A stretch of 64,000 nt of DNA from Przewalskia tangutica. Taxonomy: Eukaryota; Streptophyta; Magnoliopsida; Solanales; Solanaceae. A program made the translations under genes and the position numbers. Under the pieces are notes generated by a model. That model ran no database searches and was not told where the DNA came from. It worked only from the letters and a program-made list of their open reading frames with translations. How positions within the stretch are numbered: position 1 is the first letter of the stretch; each line of letters starts with the position of its first letter. Shown piece after piece: positions 11,796 to 24,189 of this stretch. Where the stretch lies: contig CM056718.1 in assembly GCA_029844215.1 (NCBI GenBank), positions 165,157,396 through 165,221,395 on the forward strand, written 5' to 3'.

Positions 11796-13725
11796 CCAGG
11801 CTGGTGTAATGATTATACGATAATCTTTAATAACGATATGTGGGAAATTAATAGTTTTGATTTAGAATTGATTTTCGGAATTTAAAAAAAAAAATTGGGA
11901 AGTGAGCGATGAATCGACCTTTGTTCACTACGAACAATAATCATGATTCGTTCACGACGTGAGCGATAAGAATAGCGCGATTCAAAAAAAAAAAAATTCG
12001 AAAGGCCGCCATCGTTCACGATGAACAAGATCACATCGCTCCGACGTGAAACGATGTGAGTCACTGTTCCGGCGTGAACAGTGCGGATAACAATTTTTTT
12101 TTTTTTTTTAGGTCGCAGGATACCGCCGACGGCGGGACGGTTTCCGGCCACCACGGGCGACGAAATCAGAAAGTAATAATATCATCGTGTTCGTCTCAAC
12201 GAGAGGAATCTAATGGTAGTAAGAAGACGCAACGATGGCCGGAAGGAAGCACCACCGACGGTTTAGAACCTGGCGTGGCGCCAGATTCCGCCACCGCAGC
12301 CACCAAATCGGTGGTGAAAACCACCGTGAGTTCGTCCCCGACGTGTACCATCGCTTGTGTGTTTTAATTAGTCAAATTCGCCAAATCGAATCCCAAATTT
12401 GATTTGGAGTTGGAATTGGTTTTGAAAATTTGAAATAGTGTAAGGACCTTTTGCAAATTAAAATTAGGGTTTTAAATTGTAGATTGGTCCTTTAACAAAT
12501 CTGAAAATATTTTAAGTTCTGAAAATTACAAATTAGTCCCTGAGATATTTTCTGAAATTTTAAAAGTTTTAAAATCAGCAAATTCAGTCCCTGGGTCAAT
12601 CTGTAAATTTCAGAAAAGCAGATTTGGTCCCTGGGTAAATCTGTAAATATTTTAAGGTTCTGAAAATTACAGAAATACCCCTGAAAATTAAATTTTAATT
12701 TCTGAATTGTTAAGGGACTGTTTGGATGAGCAGAAAATTCCGAAAATTGAAAATTGAGTTTAAATTTTGAATTTAAATATTTCCTAAATTGAAACAAAAT
12801 TAATTAACCCACAATTATTGTTATTTAGCATATTATTTGATAATGTGTGCACAAATTAATTGTTTCTCCTAATTGTTTAATTGATTGTCATTTAAATAAT
12901 TAGAATAGAGTCCGCAATTATTATGCAGGTAGCGCGCCAAGAATTGTTTACTTTCAACCGCTATAATTGTGCAGGTAGGCGCCAAAGTATATGATTAAAA
13001 CCATCTTATATCACGCCATTGGGTTTGATGGTTTCCCATCTAAATGTGTTTAGAAATTGCATGATAGGATTTCATGTGATGTATGATATAAAAGTTGATC
13101 TTGGTCATAACCCTGAATTAAAATGTTCCCCAAATTTAATACAAGTCTCATTTAAAATGAACGCGTCGTCCGTTATAATTGATTGTGGTGCAAAATCCTT
13201 TTCGGCGAGATGAGTATTTATGCCCAAAGATTTGCTCTAAGTCTACGAGACTCGGACCTTTCATAGATGCATATAAATGTTGTAGTAGGTGATAAACCTT
13301 CGTGAGTATTTACACCCCAGTGTTTGCTTGATGAAGGCTAAGCCCACTAAGATATATAATTGCAGTCGCATAACGAGGTTGACTTGCTAGTTGTCTTGAC
13401 GCCTTGATGTCGGACATTGAGGACGCAGATCGAATTGTTTAGAACATTCGGTCAACCAAGAGTTGCAAATTGTTTGCAACTGGTTTAGAGACCTACCAGA
13501 TCGTGTTGTTGAAGTTATCAGCCTCAGCAAACGCGGAGACAACATGAGTTTGGATCTTGGCCCATTATGACCGTATTTGATATGAGTCTGTATTCTTTAT
13601 GGGGTAAAAGAGTATGTTAAAATAGTGGGAGCTAATTAAACTTAAGACCATGTTAGTTAGTTAATGAATGTGTTCAATAGAAATTATATTAGAGTATTAA
13701 TTTCAAGTCTATCTTTTCTTCAGTA
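11796..13725 (+). other. Long untranslated leader of the Copia element
   Basis: About 1.9 kb between PBS and gag. It has A-runs (11882-11893, 11985-11996), a T-run (12092-12110), a GC-rich CpG patch (12115-12310) and a low-complexity tract rich in TCTGAAAATTT-like motifs (12480-12790) whose bits (AGATTTGGTCC, GGACTGTTTGG) recur at 46880-47120. Short frames here lack family resemblance, so I treat it as leader. Confidence 0.65.
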
Positions 13726-13727
13726 TA

Positions 13728-14380
13728 AAATGTCGAATCTGTTACTTAAAATATTGGTTGAAACAAACAAGTTGACTGGAGCAAACTTTCCTGACTGGTT
13801 AAAGAAATCTGCAATTAGTGTTAAAACAAGAAAGAATTGAGTATGTGTTAGACACGACATTCCCAACAATCCTCGATGATCCCGCTTGAGTGCCTTGTTT
13901 GACAAGATGGCTTATCGAAGCATCTGCATAATGCTCCCGCACAATGTACAATGTTGTCTTCCATGATCAGAGAGTTCTGAGGCAACATGAAAACATGGAT
14001 CCCAACGAGATCTAGAACATTTGAAGAGTCTTTATGAATCACGCCTCGCATAATGGTGTATGAACCGTTGAGAGACCTCTTTAAGTGTAAAATTTGAGCG
14101 AACGGGGTCGATGTCGTGAATGTTACGAAGATGATTGGGTTAATAGAGAGGTTGACTTGATTGAACGGTCGCTATAAATGTCTCTGTCAACCTAATCCTA
14201 AATTCATTTCATGGTCCATTTGAGAATTTCATTGTGAACTTCAACATGAATGGAACCAAAGTGAATCTTCCAGAACTTCACAACATGCTGAAGGTTTATA
14301 AAGGGGATTGCAACGATCCAATAGGACACAAGGCACTAGGTGCTTCTGGACCTGCTGGACAAGGTATGTTTGTCATTGAA
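13728..14380 (+). pseudogene. Copia gag relic
   Basis: The plus strand reads MSNLLLKILVETNKLTGANF then WLKK, typical of plant Copia gag N-termini (LTG-NF-DW). Later frames give DPNEILEHLKSLYESRLA-like and IVNFNMNGTKVNLPELHNML. Stops and frameshifts between 13830 and 14230 break it. The usual CCHC zinc knuckle is not recognisable; only CNDPIGHK near 14310 hints at it. Confidence 0.78.
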
Positions 14381-15800
14381 ATAAATATGTCTGTAACTAA
14401 CTCTCACTGCTGGGTATTAGATACTGCATGTGGCTCTCACATTTATAATAATGAGAAGGGTCTAACTGACAGCAGAAAGGTTGGACCGTGGGAAGTTGAT
14501 CTGCGCATTGGAAATGGAGCAAGAGTGGATACTAAATGCGTGAAAATTTATAGACTGGATTTACCCATTGGCTTTTGTTTAGAACTTTATAATTGTTATT
14601 TTGTTACCTCGTTAACGAGGAATATTATCTCTATCCCAATGTTAGACATTGAGGGGTTTTCTTCATTCATTGCCAATGACAGTTATGTACTGTCTTTTAT
14701 TGGTTTTATTTGTGAAAATGCACCGTTTGTGGATGGATTGTATGTTCTAAACTATAGCCATGAAATTTTTAATATACAAAATAAAAGAGCTAAAATAAGT
14801 AATCAAAGAAATCCCACCTACTTATGGCATTGTAGACTTGGTCACATCAATGAATCAAGGATAGCAAGATTGAGGAAATTAGATTACTTAGAACCATTTG
14901 ACTTAGAGTCATATGGTGATTGCGAATCTTGCTTAAGAGGAAAGATGACAACCAAATCACTTTCTTGGAAAGGAGTACGTGCCAAAGAGGTGCTTGAGTA
15001 AGTCCATACCGATGTATGTGGGCCTTTTCCAACTCAAGCTAAGGGAGACTTTCTTTATTTCATCACTTTTACAGACGATTTCTCAAAGTTTGGGCATGTG
15101 TATCTTATGAAACATAAGTCTGAAGCTTTTGAGAAATTCATGGAGTACAAGTCAGAAGTAGAGAAGCAACTTGAAACAAGTATTAAAACTCTTCGATCAG
15201 ATCGAGGAGGTGAGTAATTAAGTAAAGAATTTCTAGATTACTTGAAGCTTCATGGAGTCCATTTAGAATGGACACCTCCCGGAACGCCACAAATGAATGG
15301 TGTTGCTGAGAGGAGAAATCGTACCTTATTAGATATGGTTAGATCCATGATGAGCTTCTCAGCTCTACCAACGTACCTATGAGGATATGCATTGCAAAGC
15401 TCAATCTACATTTTGAATAAAATTCCATCAAAGTCAGTTGAGAAAACTCCATATGCGATATGGAATGACAAGAAACCAGCACTTAAACACATGCGACCCT
15501 GGGGGTGCCCTGCATATGTAAAGAAGTTGCTCACTGACAAATTGAAATCTAAAAGTGAGAAGTATTATTTTGTAGGGTATCCTAAGAAAACAAGAGGGTA
15601 CTACTTCTATCTTCATGAGGAACGTAAAGTAATTGTTTCCAGAATTGCAACTTTCCTTGAAGAAGACTATGTCTACAAGGAACAAAGTTGCAACAAGATA
15701 GAACTTGAAGAAATTCAAGAAGTACAAAATAATGTAGAGAATGACCCCTTGTCAAATAACCTAGACAATGATTCAGTAGGAGTATTTGATGATGATTGAG
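14380..15800 (+). pseudogene. Copia protease and integrase relic
   Basis: The protease box reads WVLDTACGSHIYNN (about 14410-14455), with Ala in place of the usual Gly after Asp-Thr. A pre-integrase motif LWHCRLGHINESRI is at about 14822. Integrase shows VHTDVCGPF (15003), TLRSDRGGE (15189) followed at once by a TAA stop, and TPQMNGVAERRNRTL (15285), so the three catalytic acids can still be located. Another stop follows at 15380. The C-terminal part (PYAIWNDKKPALKHMRPWG) runs to a stop near 15799. Confidence 0.88.
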
Positions 15801-16039
15801 TACTTAAAGTACGCCCTTCAGCCAGTGGGAGTGTTGTGAGAGATACTGCAGAAATGCAAGACCCTCATGCACAACCAATGATAGATGACACAATAGTTGT
15901 GCATCATCCTATTCAAAATGATATTCCTGAAAGTTCTCAAGGTGGTGGATTGTCCAACACACAAACATCTTCTCAAAATCAAAATACAAAGAAACATCAA
16001 ACGCAGAATGTTCAACTCAAGAGACGGCTAGGACTCATC

Positions 16040-17650
16040 GTTCACTGAAAGACTTAATCTCCTTGTTGAAACACATAATGAGATAGATATTCACGATGAT
16101 GATGAGCCTACTACCTACAACGAAGCAATGTTAGACATCGATTCACGAGATGGCAAGAAGCCATGAAATCGAAATGGAGTCTATGACATAAACCAAGTAT
16201 GGAACTTGGTTGACTTGCCAACCTGGTTAGACCCATAGGATGCATATGAGTCTTGAAGAAGATTGATGCATATGACAAAGTCTGAACTTATAAAGCAAGA
16301 TTGGTGGCTAAAGGTTATAATCAGCGGCTAGGTCGATTATGATGAAACCTTTTCACTGTTGCAAAAGATTAAGTCCATTCGATTTTGCTCGCAATAGTTG
16401 CATACTATGATTATGATATTTGGAAAATGGATGTTAAACCGCCTTCCTCAATGGTAATCTAATTGAGGAGGTGTATATGATCTGACGGAGGGTTTTACAT
16501 CCAAGACTCAATCCAAAGCAAGACGCGAAACTACAAAAGTCCATTTATGGATTTAAGCAAGCCTCAAAGAGTTGAAATATTTGCTTTGACAAAGTAGTCA
16601 AATCGTTTGACATTGTTAGAAGCGAAGATGATCCATGTGTTTATAGTAAACGCACAGATGAGAGTATTGTCTTCATTGTCATATATGTAGATGACATATT
16701 GATAATGAGAAATAATAATACTCACGCAATCACAAGGAATTGTTATCCAAAGACTTCATGATGAAGGACTTAAGTGAAGCCTGCTAAATTCTTGGAATTT
16801 GGATCTACAAGAGATAGACTTAGTAGATTGTTGGGGCTGTCACAAACTGTATACATAGACAAAGTGCTAAAACGTTTCTCTATGGAAAATTCCAAGAAAG
16901 GGAATCTTCCTATGGGTCAAGGCATCAAGTTGTCAAGGAAGGATTGTCCTTCCACAGTTGCAGAACTTGAACGCATGAAGAGAATCCCATATCTTGACTA
17001 TAGGATCAATCATGTATGCCATGACTGCATAAGGCCGATGTGACCTATGACTTAGCATGACTTGCAAATTCCGAGAATCACGGGAGGAACACCGAAAGCG
17101 CCAAGAGTATTCTTAAGTATCTTAGACGAACTAAAGAATACTTCTTAGTCTATGGCGGACAAGAAGAGCTAGTAGCTACTGGGTACACTGATGCTAGCTT
17201 CCAGACAGATCTTGATGACTTCAAATCTCAGTCTGGTTATGCCTTCATTTTAAATGGTAGAGTAGTTAGTTGGAAGAGTTCCAAGCAAGCTACAACTGCC
17301 GATTCGACAACAGAAATCGAGTACATTGCTTAATCGAAAGCTTATAAAGAAGCTGTTACGATATCTGAGTTCTTAAAAGGAACTAAGGGTTGTTCCAAGT
17401 GTCAGATATGTGCAATAACGATTTATTGTAACAACATCAAAAGGACATGCAAGCTAAGGAACCAAGATCAACAAGCGAAACAAGCGTGTCAAGAAAATAC
17501 CACATACTTAGAGGGGTGGTAGAGACTGAAGAAATAAAGATAGACTATATTCCCACAGATGAAAATCTAGCAGACCCATTTACTAGATCATTAAGCTTAG
17601 TCAAGCATAATGGTCATTTTGAAAAACATGGGCATTGGATACGTCAGTGA
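16040..17650 (+). pseudogene. Copia reverse transcriptase and RNase H relic
   Basis: The RT region is heavily frameshifted; the catalytic box IYVDDILIM survives at about 16682-16708. RNase H pieces follow: YTDASFQTDLDDFKSQSGYA (about 17186), WKSSKQATTADSTTEIEYIA then a stop (17270-17332), and the closing ENLADPFTRSLS (about 17562). It would copy RNA to DNA; this copy cannot. Confidence 0.87.
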
Positions 17651-17660
17651 TTGGCTCTAG

Positions 17661-17672
17661 GCGAGTGGAGAT
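17661..17672 (+). promoter_or_regulatory. Polypurine tract before 3' LTR
   Basis: GCGAGTGGAGAT directly precedes the 3' LTR start TGAAAG, the position and composition of a plus-strand primer. Confidence 0.75.
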
Positions 17673-19185
17673 TGAAAGTATATATGTCCTAGAAACAATC
17701 ATTTTAGGAGCACATGTACTTGAACACATTCATATTATTAATAAGATTAATATATACTTGGCATTTGCAATTATTGAATTATTATTTAATTGTTTATATT
17801 ATTCATTAATGTGCATCCCTTGAACTTACATTGTCATTAATAGTGTGAGATATTAATGATAGAGTGTAGTTCTTAAAATAGCCTAGACTAATGATCACTG
17901 AGAATGGGATATCAATGATATGTTATAAGTCCATGTAGTGCGCATCACATTCTTAGAGAATGTAGTATATCTCACTTCATCGCTAGCAATAGTTGCTAGT
18001 GATGGACACGTGGATACTCTTGAGGAGTATTGACATACCTGGCGATAAACTATTTGTTATACATGTCTAGAGTATTATCGCGTGTGGAGATAGAGGTCCT
18101 TAGACTTGAGGTCAATATCGCCTTGTTTACGAGCAATGCACTTTGATCATGTCCTAAGCTCAAATGCCTTATAGGTTGAGACGGCTTGTATTGGGTGCAT
18201 TACGAAGTAGATTGAAGGTGGTAGTTGAGCGAGAATAGAATTCATTCCTCGATTGGAATTTCGAGAACACTCACTTCTCGGAGATGTTAGGTCGACCAAG
18301 TCATTGGCGACGCAAGAGACATATCTAGGATATGGTCCAGTTGTCGACTAATATAGATGAGATAAAGTGATCAAGCCATTTGGATGAACACGACAAATCT
18401 TAAGCTTGATCGAGTGTGTCGCGAATGAAAGGAATTTATCATCTCACATGAGGTTTGTTTACTTGAGTCTTGAACGCGTCTTCACATATTGGGTCCGTCA
18501 CCGGCGCCGTCTAGGAGTTCCGTGTGAACCTTGATTTGATCAAGTGCCGATGTGTGAAGGCCTAAAGGGTCACACTAAGTCGATTGTCTTTTCGGTCTAA
18601 AGGTATATTGAGAAAATGTAAAATATCGGATTTTGAATCAAGATATTTTATTTTTATAATAAACTATGGGATAATTTTCATTTGATGAAAATTAATTAAT
18701 TAAGTTAAAATTAAGTCTTGGATTTAATTAGAACTAAAACGTGCAGAAAATAAAGGAAGCAAGATAACAAATGGGCCCATTGATCGCCCATCGCAATTTG
18801 GATTTGGGTCAGGTTTTGAAGCCTGATCCAAATCTTATTAAGTTTAGGGTTTCCTCACTATATATTTGACACTTAACCCATAATTTCAAATAACACATTT
18901 TTTCACTTTCTGAACTTAGAGTTCAGGAAATAAACTCTCTCAAACCTCTGCCAAGATTTCCTAGCTTTCTTGGGCAAAGGAATATACCGAAGCAAGACTT
19001 GCATCCGGATTGACAATCGCGTGCGCACCTTTTAGTAAAGACTGTAAGTTTTCTTTTATGTCTTTGCAGATTTGAATTATCGCATAATCATACCACAATC
19101 GTTTGTTGGAGCAAGTAAGTTTACTCAAAATTTTAAACTTCCGCTGTGCCTTACTTGTATGTTTTACACCCAACAAATACCTACA
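17673..19185 (+). repeat. 3' LTR of Copia element (1513 bp)
   Basis: Matches the 5' LTR along its length with small indels, for example near 18250-18320 and 18480-18560. It ends CTACA at 19185 and is followed by the TTATA duplication. Confidence 0.95.
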
Positions 19186-19190
19186 TTATA

Positions 19191-19478
19191 ACTATATATA
19201 ACATATCAAATAAAAAAATATCTTATTTTAAAATATATTGAGAAGATTTCTAATGGATCAATTTGGGCTAAATATCAGCCCAAATCTTGATGGACTGAAA
19301 TGAGTTGGGCTAAAATGAAATGAGCTAATAACTGGGCTGGTCAATAACCAGTCCAAACTTGAACGAATTGAGCGGTTTATAATTTTATAGACTAATTTTG
19401 TCACCTCTACCTTTAGCCGAATCTGAGAGAATATATAGATTATAACCACTTCGCATATCAATTTTCTGAAGTATGGAA
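19191..19478. other. Short spacer, nothing recognised
   Basis: AT-rich with GGGCT/AGCCC-containing repeats around 19262-19350 (TGGGCTAAATATCAGCCCA is a local inverted repeat). No gene seen. Confidence 0.45.
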
Positions 19479-20984
19479 GTTGATTGTCGGGCTAATTTTG
19501 ACAAATTAGATGCCTAAGTGGACACCCAGTTTAATTTTTCCATTATTGAAGAAATAACCCATATATATAATCCACATATCTAGTTTGCAGCGATATATCC
19601 CACTTATAATAGATGTATAGATAATATATATGATGTAAAAAAGTGAAAACGAAATTCACAAATAATTTTCCAGCTAGCTAATGAACTAAAATGAAGAGAA
19701 ATAAGTGATATTATACGATCATATGGTCGAGGAGTGGGGATCAAGATGGGTTAATTGGAGTAAGAAGTTGATTATCAGGCTAATTTTGACAAATTAGATG
19801 CCTAAGTGGACACCCAGTTTAATTTTTCCATTATTGAAGAAATAACCCATATATATAATCCACATATCTAGTTTGCAGCGATATATCCCACTTATAATAG
19901 ATGTATAGATAATATATATGATGTAAAAAAGTGAAAACGAAATTCACAAATAATTTTCCAGCTAGCTAATGAACTAAAATGAAGAGAAATAAGTGATATT
20001 ATACGATCATATGGTCGAGGAGTGGGGATCAAGATGGGTTAATTGGAGTAAGAAGTTGATTATCGTGCTAATTTTGACAAATTAGATGCCTAAGTGGACA
20101 CCCAGTTTAATTTTTCCATTATTGAAGAAATAACCCATATATATAATCCACATATCTAGTTTGCAGCGATATATCCCACTTATAATAGATGTATAGATAA
20201 TATATATGATGTAAAAAAGTGAAAACGAAATTCACAAATAATTTTCCAGCTAGCTAATGAACTAAAATGAAGAGAAATAAGTGATATTATACGATCATAT
20301 GGTCGAGGAGTGGGGATCAAGATGGGTTAATTGGAGTAAGTTGATTATCGTGCTAATTTTGACAAATTAGATGCCTAAGTGGACACCCAGTTTAATTTTT
20401 CCATTATTGAAGAAATAACCCATATATATAATCCACATATCTAGTTTGCAATGATATATCCCACTTATAATAGATGTATAGATAATATATATGATGTAAA
20501 AAGTGAAAACGAAATTCACAAATAATTTTCCAGCTAGCTAATGAACTAAAATGAAGAGAAATAAGTGATATTATACGATCATATGGTCGAGGAGTGGGGA
20601 TCAAGATGGGTTAATTGGAGTAAGAAGTTGATTATCAGGCTAATTTTGACAAATTAGATGCCTAAGTGGACACCCAGTTTAATTTTTCCATTATTGAAGA
20701 AATAACCCATATATATAATCCACATATCTAGTTTGCAGCGATATATCCCACTTATAATAGATGTATAGATAATATATATGATGTAAAAAAGTGAAAACGA
20801 AATTCACAAATAATTTTCCAGCTAGCTAATGAACTAAAATGAAGAGAAATAAGTGATATTATACGATCATATGGTCGAGGAGTGGGGATCAAGATGGGTT
20901 AATTGGAGTAAGAAGTTGATTATCAGGCTAATTTTGACAAATTAGATGCCTAAGTGGACACCCAGTTTAATTTTTCCATTATTC
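19479..20984. repeat. 288-bp tandem array, five copies plus 70-bp partial
   Basis: Unit starts fall near 19479, 19767, 20055, 20340, 20627 and 20915, so spacing is 288, 288, 285, 287 and 288. Copies are almost identical: differences are a few bases at the start (GTCGGG, ATCAGG, ATCGTG variants), a 3-bp loss, and one A in an A-run. The unit is AT-rich, contains CAGCTAGCTAATG and ACGATCATATGGTCG, and has no conserved ORF. The final copy stops abruptly after CCATTATT. Confidence 0.97.
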
Positions 20985-21760
20985 TATTCGTTAATTTAGT
21001 CTTACATATAATACAAGATGATATTAGTCCATGCAGAGCAGAGGCCCAACAACTAATTTTTCTCAAAGTTCATTTGTCTTCTACTTGTTAGTCTCACTTT
21101 TTGATAAACTCTTTATGCTACTTACACTCATTAGGAACTTAAGCTTCATTTTTTATTATGTATTCAAGATAATAATTTCAAACTTTGACTTTCTCTTTGC
21201 TTCTTCCTTTCCTTCCTTATAGTAAAGCAAGTGGTGAACCACTCCTCTCTTTACAGCGGGTCAAGTCTTTGAAATAGTTCAGATCATTTTAATAATAATA
21301 AATTGGAAGGAACCACCACAACAAAGCTGGCTTCACCACGAAAGATCTTGCGTAAATTTTCGATGTGGTCGGTTCTTTCTTTTGAAAAGACTACCAAATC
21401 GTCCACTTATTTATTATGTGATTATAAATAAATTTTTATGTAAAGATATGTTAATTAAGTGATGGGTTGTGTATTTTAAATCCTAGATTCTCCAACTTAA
21501 AACCCTGAATGTAAATGGGTAAACAAATTGCAGATACGTAAGAGTTTAATTTCGAAATTACTTATTTTTTTCAAAAGCACAATTTGAAACTTGCATAATT
21601 GCTTTTGAACTATCTAGCGTGGTGGGTTAGTCGATCCGTACTAGGCCATATATTATTTCAAGTTATTATTCTATGTTATTCTCTCTGATGACTATCAAAT
21701 GATATTATTGAGATGTAAAAGCATGTACAGCTTGTTTAATAATAAGATGAGCATGACATT
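20985..21760. other. Spacer, nothing recognised
   Basis: AT-rich sequence with scattered short frames. No family signal. Confidence 0.45.
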
Positions 21761-22024
21761 CTAGTATTTCATTGAAAATAAGCATGTTAGGGTTATATGA
21801 TGTTGTTGTCTGTTAATAACTTGTTTCATATGATATTCTTTTTCTTTCACGGACTTTTTCAAGGAATCAATGGTTTGCGTCATCGCAACAAGCTGCTCGT
21901 CCACGTCGGTGGTGTTGATCACTAAAGCGTTGACCACGGTTGAAGTAGACGAATCCGCTGAGTCCTCACACTTCGTTCGAGCTTCATTACATCGGTCTTC
22001 GATTCGCATGAGGAGGAAGAACAT
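21761..22024 (-). pseudogene. Possible Ty3/gypsy gag N-terminal scrap
   Basis: The minus strand encodes VDEQLVAMTQTIDSLKKSVK followed by KEYHMKQVINRQ, preceded by a Ser/Thr-rich stretch. Segments of the type QL-A-T-TI--L-K-V-EK-- are common before the gag domain of Solanaceae Ty3/gypsy polyproteins and form a coiled coil. Nothing else of such an element is visible nearby, so this is a tentative call. Confidence 0.35.
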
Positions 22025-22124
22025 TCATAAATTGATGTTATTATGCTTGTACTATGAGCCGTACTTGCTTCGTTGAGTTAAATTGATGCTCTTAGAGTAA
22101 TGTTGGTCTACTTGTCTTATCAGC

Positions 22125-22270
22125 GAGGGATGATGGATTGGTTTTAACTGTCCAATTAAAGATGGATAATGGATTTGGTCTAGCCATTCTATTGAAGATG
22201 GCCTATGAAAGCGGTCTAGCAATTCTATTACAAAAGGCTTATGACTTTGTCCTAACAATTCTATTTGGCA
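22125..22270. repeat. Decayed ~36-bp minisatellite, four units
   Basis: Four diverged units of the type GATGG-ATGGATTTGGTCTA-CAATTCTATT. The minus strand reads a repeated 12-residue pattern (PSSIEWLDQIHY, PSLIGQLKPIHH). Confidence 0.6.
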
Positions 22271-23029
22271 CGCGTTTGACGCTTATATTAAATCAATCAG
22301 ACTTGACAAAAAAATACTGACGTTTGGTGGGTGTTTTCAACCATGACTGGTACATTTATTTCTAATGTCATTTTTGAGACTCATCTAACAGTGATTCCGA
22401 ATCGCATTAAAAATAAAAATAAATTAAAAAATATAATTCATTATATATTAATACTCTAATACCGTCCTCTATATATTAATACAGTACAGTCCAATACAGT
22501 ACAGTCCAGTTCAATTAAATTAGTACAGTCCAATACGACGTACCAAACGAGCCGTTTACGTAGGGTCTACGAGTTTGGTCTAGTAGGTGTACACATAAAA
22601 GAAAGTGTGCATATGTGATTTATTGGTTTAATTTGTATTCATTCTGTTGTTTCTATCGGCTAATGTTATTTATAGTTGGTTCATGACATATTTGATGTAA
22701 AATATATACACTTGATTGAATTTAATTTAAGTTGCTTATATTCAGTGCACAAAATTATAAAAGATTGTAAAGTTCCTTCTCTAGTGGATTATGAAAACAT
22801 TGCTATTTAATTAATCTCGAATAAAAGTCTCCGGCTCATTATTAAGAAAATTATTTTTCATACTAACTATAAAAGAATATCTCACTTTGATGTATTCTTA
22901 ATTTATTTGTAGGAGTAGTTTCAACTCTATTCCACTTCTCAGGTTCCCTCTATAACATACTTCCTGCACCAGTCTTGAGCTTGATTACTTGGTTTGCATT
23001 TCTGAATTTTCTTTAAAAAATTATGTTTC
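22271..23029. other. Spacer; possible MITE end near 22560
   Basis: AT-rich. A stretch of TACAGTCCAATACAGTACAG-like repeats (22480-22545) ends in TACCAAACGAGCCG, a motif seen at ends of several plant MITEs, but no partner end was found. Confidence 0.35.
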
Positions 23030-24189
23030 TTTCCTTTCATATATGATAGATACAACCAGCTGTTACCATTCTGAAGATTCATCATCCACTGATTTGCTGG
23101 TTCGTCATCTAGAAATCCACTCTAACTCAGTATCCTAATCTTGAGGCAGTCTCCTGATCCGTTGCCATGCTAATAGTTTGCTCCAGATGTAGTTAGAGTA
23201 AGGGCAAGAAAAAAATTGATGGCATATGAATTCATGAGCTGTAGGAAAAAGAGGACAGTCCAACACATTAGTGATGCCCCATTTAGCAAGTTTGTCTCTA
23301 ATATACAGTCTTCCCATAGCTGCAACTCTGAAGATAAATACCCTTGGGAGCACCAAAGTTGTTTCAAATCATTTTCCTCAAGGAAACCTTAGGATAGTCA
23401 TCCTGTCTTGCTTTATAAAACTTCTGAATTGAGAAGGCTCGCATTTCAACAAAATCAGAATAGGTGTAGCCATCTTTCTCAAAATACTTCTAACTCCTAA
23501 GTATCTTGATTAACATTCAAGAAGCCTATTTAGGTAACACATCCCATATAGCTTGGCCCTTTATATAGTAGGAGTGCACCTATCTCACTCAAAGATTGTC
23601 TTTTTTATGACTTAAGTTCTATCGCAACTTTGAGACAACAACTTTGTTCCATTCCATGATATCAGTTATACTCAATCCTCCAGCAACCTTTGGTTTGCAT
23701 AAGTGCTCCCAAGAAATGAGAGCTTTCTTAGTTTTATCAATAGATCCTGTCCATGTCCATAGGTAGTTCCTAAGAATGAAAATAATCATAGAGATTACCT
23801 TTTTGGGAAGAATGAATATATGGGATCAAAATGTTTGAATTGAGATGAGCACACTTTTGATAAATTGTAATCTTCCTGCATAGGATAGTAACGTGGTTGT
23901 TCATGAAGTGATTCTCTGAAGCATTTTGTCCAGTAGAGATTGACATTATGCACATGATAGTCTCTTTGTTGTCAAAGGTACACCAAGATATCTATCTAAA
24001 AGGAAGTTCATCCTAGCCTTTGTAGGATCTGCTCCTGAACCCTTGGCATTGAGATTAGCATTGAGACCAGGTGCAAGTGAGAACTGAACAAAGCAATCAT
24101 TTACAACACCAAAAGATATGAGATCACCTCTTGAGAATAATAATAAATCATCAGCAAATTCTAATTGGATAATTTTCAGGTTAGCACAC
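23030..24189 (-). pseudogene. L1-type LINE, RT palm end, connection and zf-RVT (fragment 3)
   Basis: The minus strand gives the RT catalytic motif LEFADDLLLFSRGD near 24165-24125, then the thumb (YLGVPLTTKRLSC near 23970), a diverged region with stops (23900-23400), and a zinc-binding RT-associated domain around 23360-23160 (RLYIRDKLAKWGI, CPLFPTAHEFICHQFFSCPY). These are features of plant L1 LINEs. It continues from 25579-25732 across the solo LTR. The 3' end lies near 23030. Confidence 0.88.

Larger units (their letters stand above)
10285..19185 (+). mobile_element. Full-length Copia retrotransposon (decayed) with TSD TTATA
   Basis: Two LTRs (10285-11782, 17673-19185) start TGAAAGTATATATGTCC and end AACAAATACCTACA. 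Both outer flanks are TTATA (10280-10284, 19186-19190), the 5-bp duplication expected of integrase. Inside are a PBS, a long leader, gag, protease/integrase, RT and RNase H in Copia order, then a purine-rich tract. Multiple stops and frameshifts make it inactive. LTRs differ by numerous substitutions and small indels, so the insertion is not recent. Confidence 0.96.

Noticed and set aside
11882..12367. Frames of 90-103 codons in the Copia leader
   Set aside because: Include poly-Lys/Phe from A- and T-runs and no family motif.
19479..20984. CRISPR-like or centromeric satellite array
   Set aside because: No spacers, unit too long for CRISPR, eukaryotic context; centromeric identity cannot be claimed from one short array.
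21761..22024. Complete gypsy element around the gag-like scrap
   Set aside because: No PBS, LTR, protease or RT motif within 1 kb on either side.
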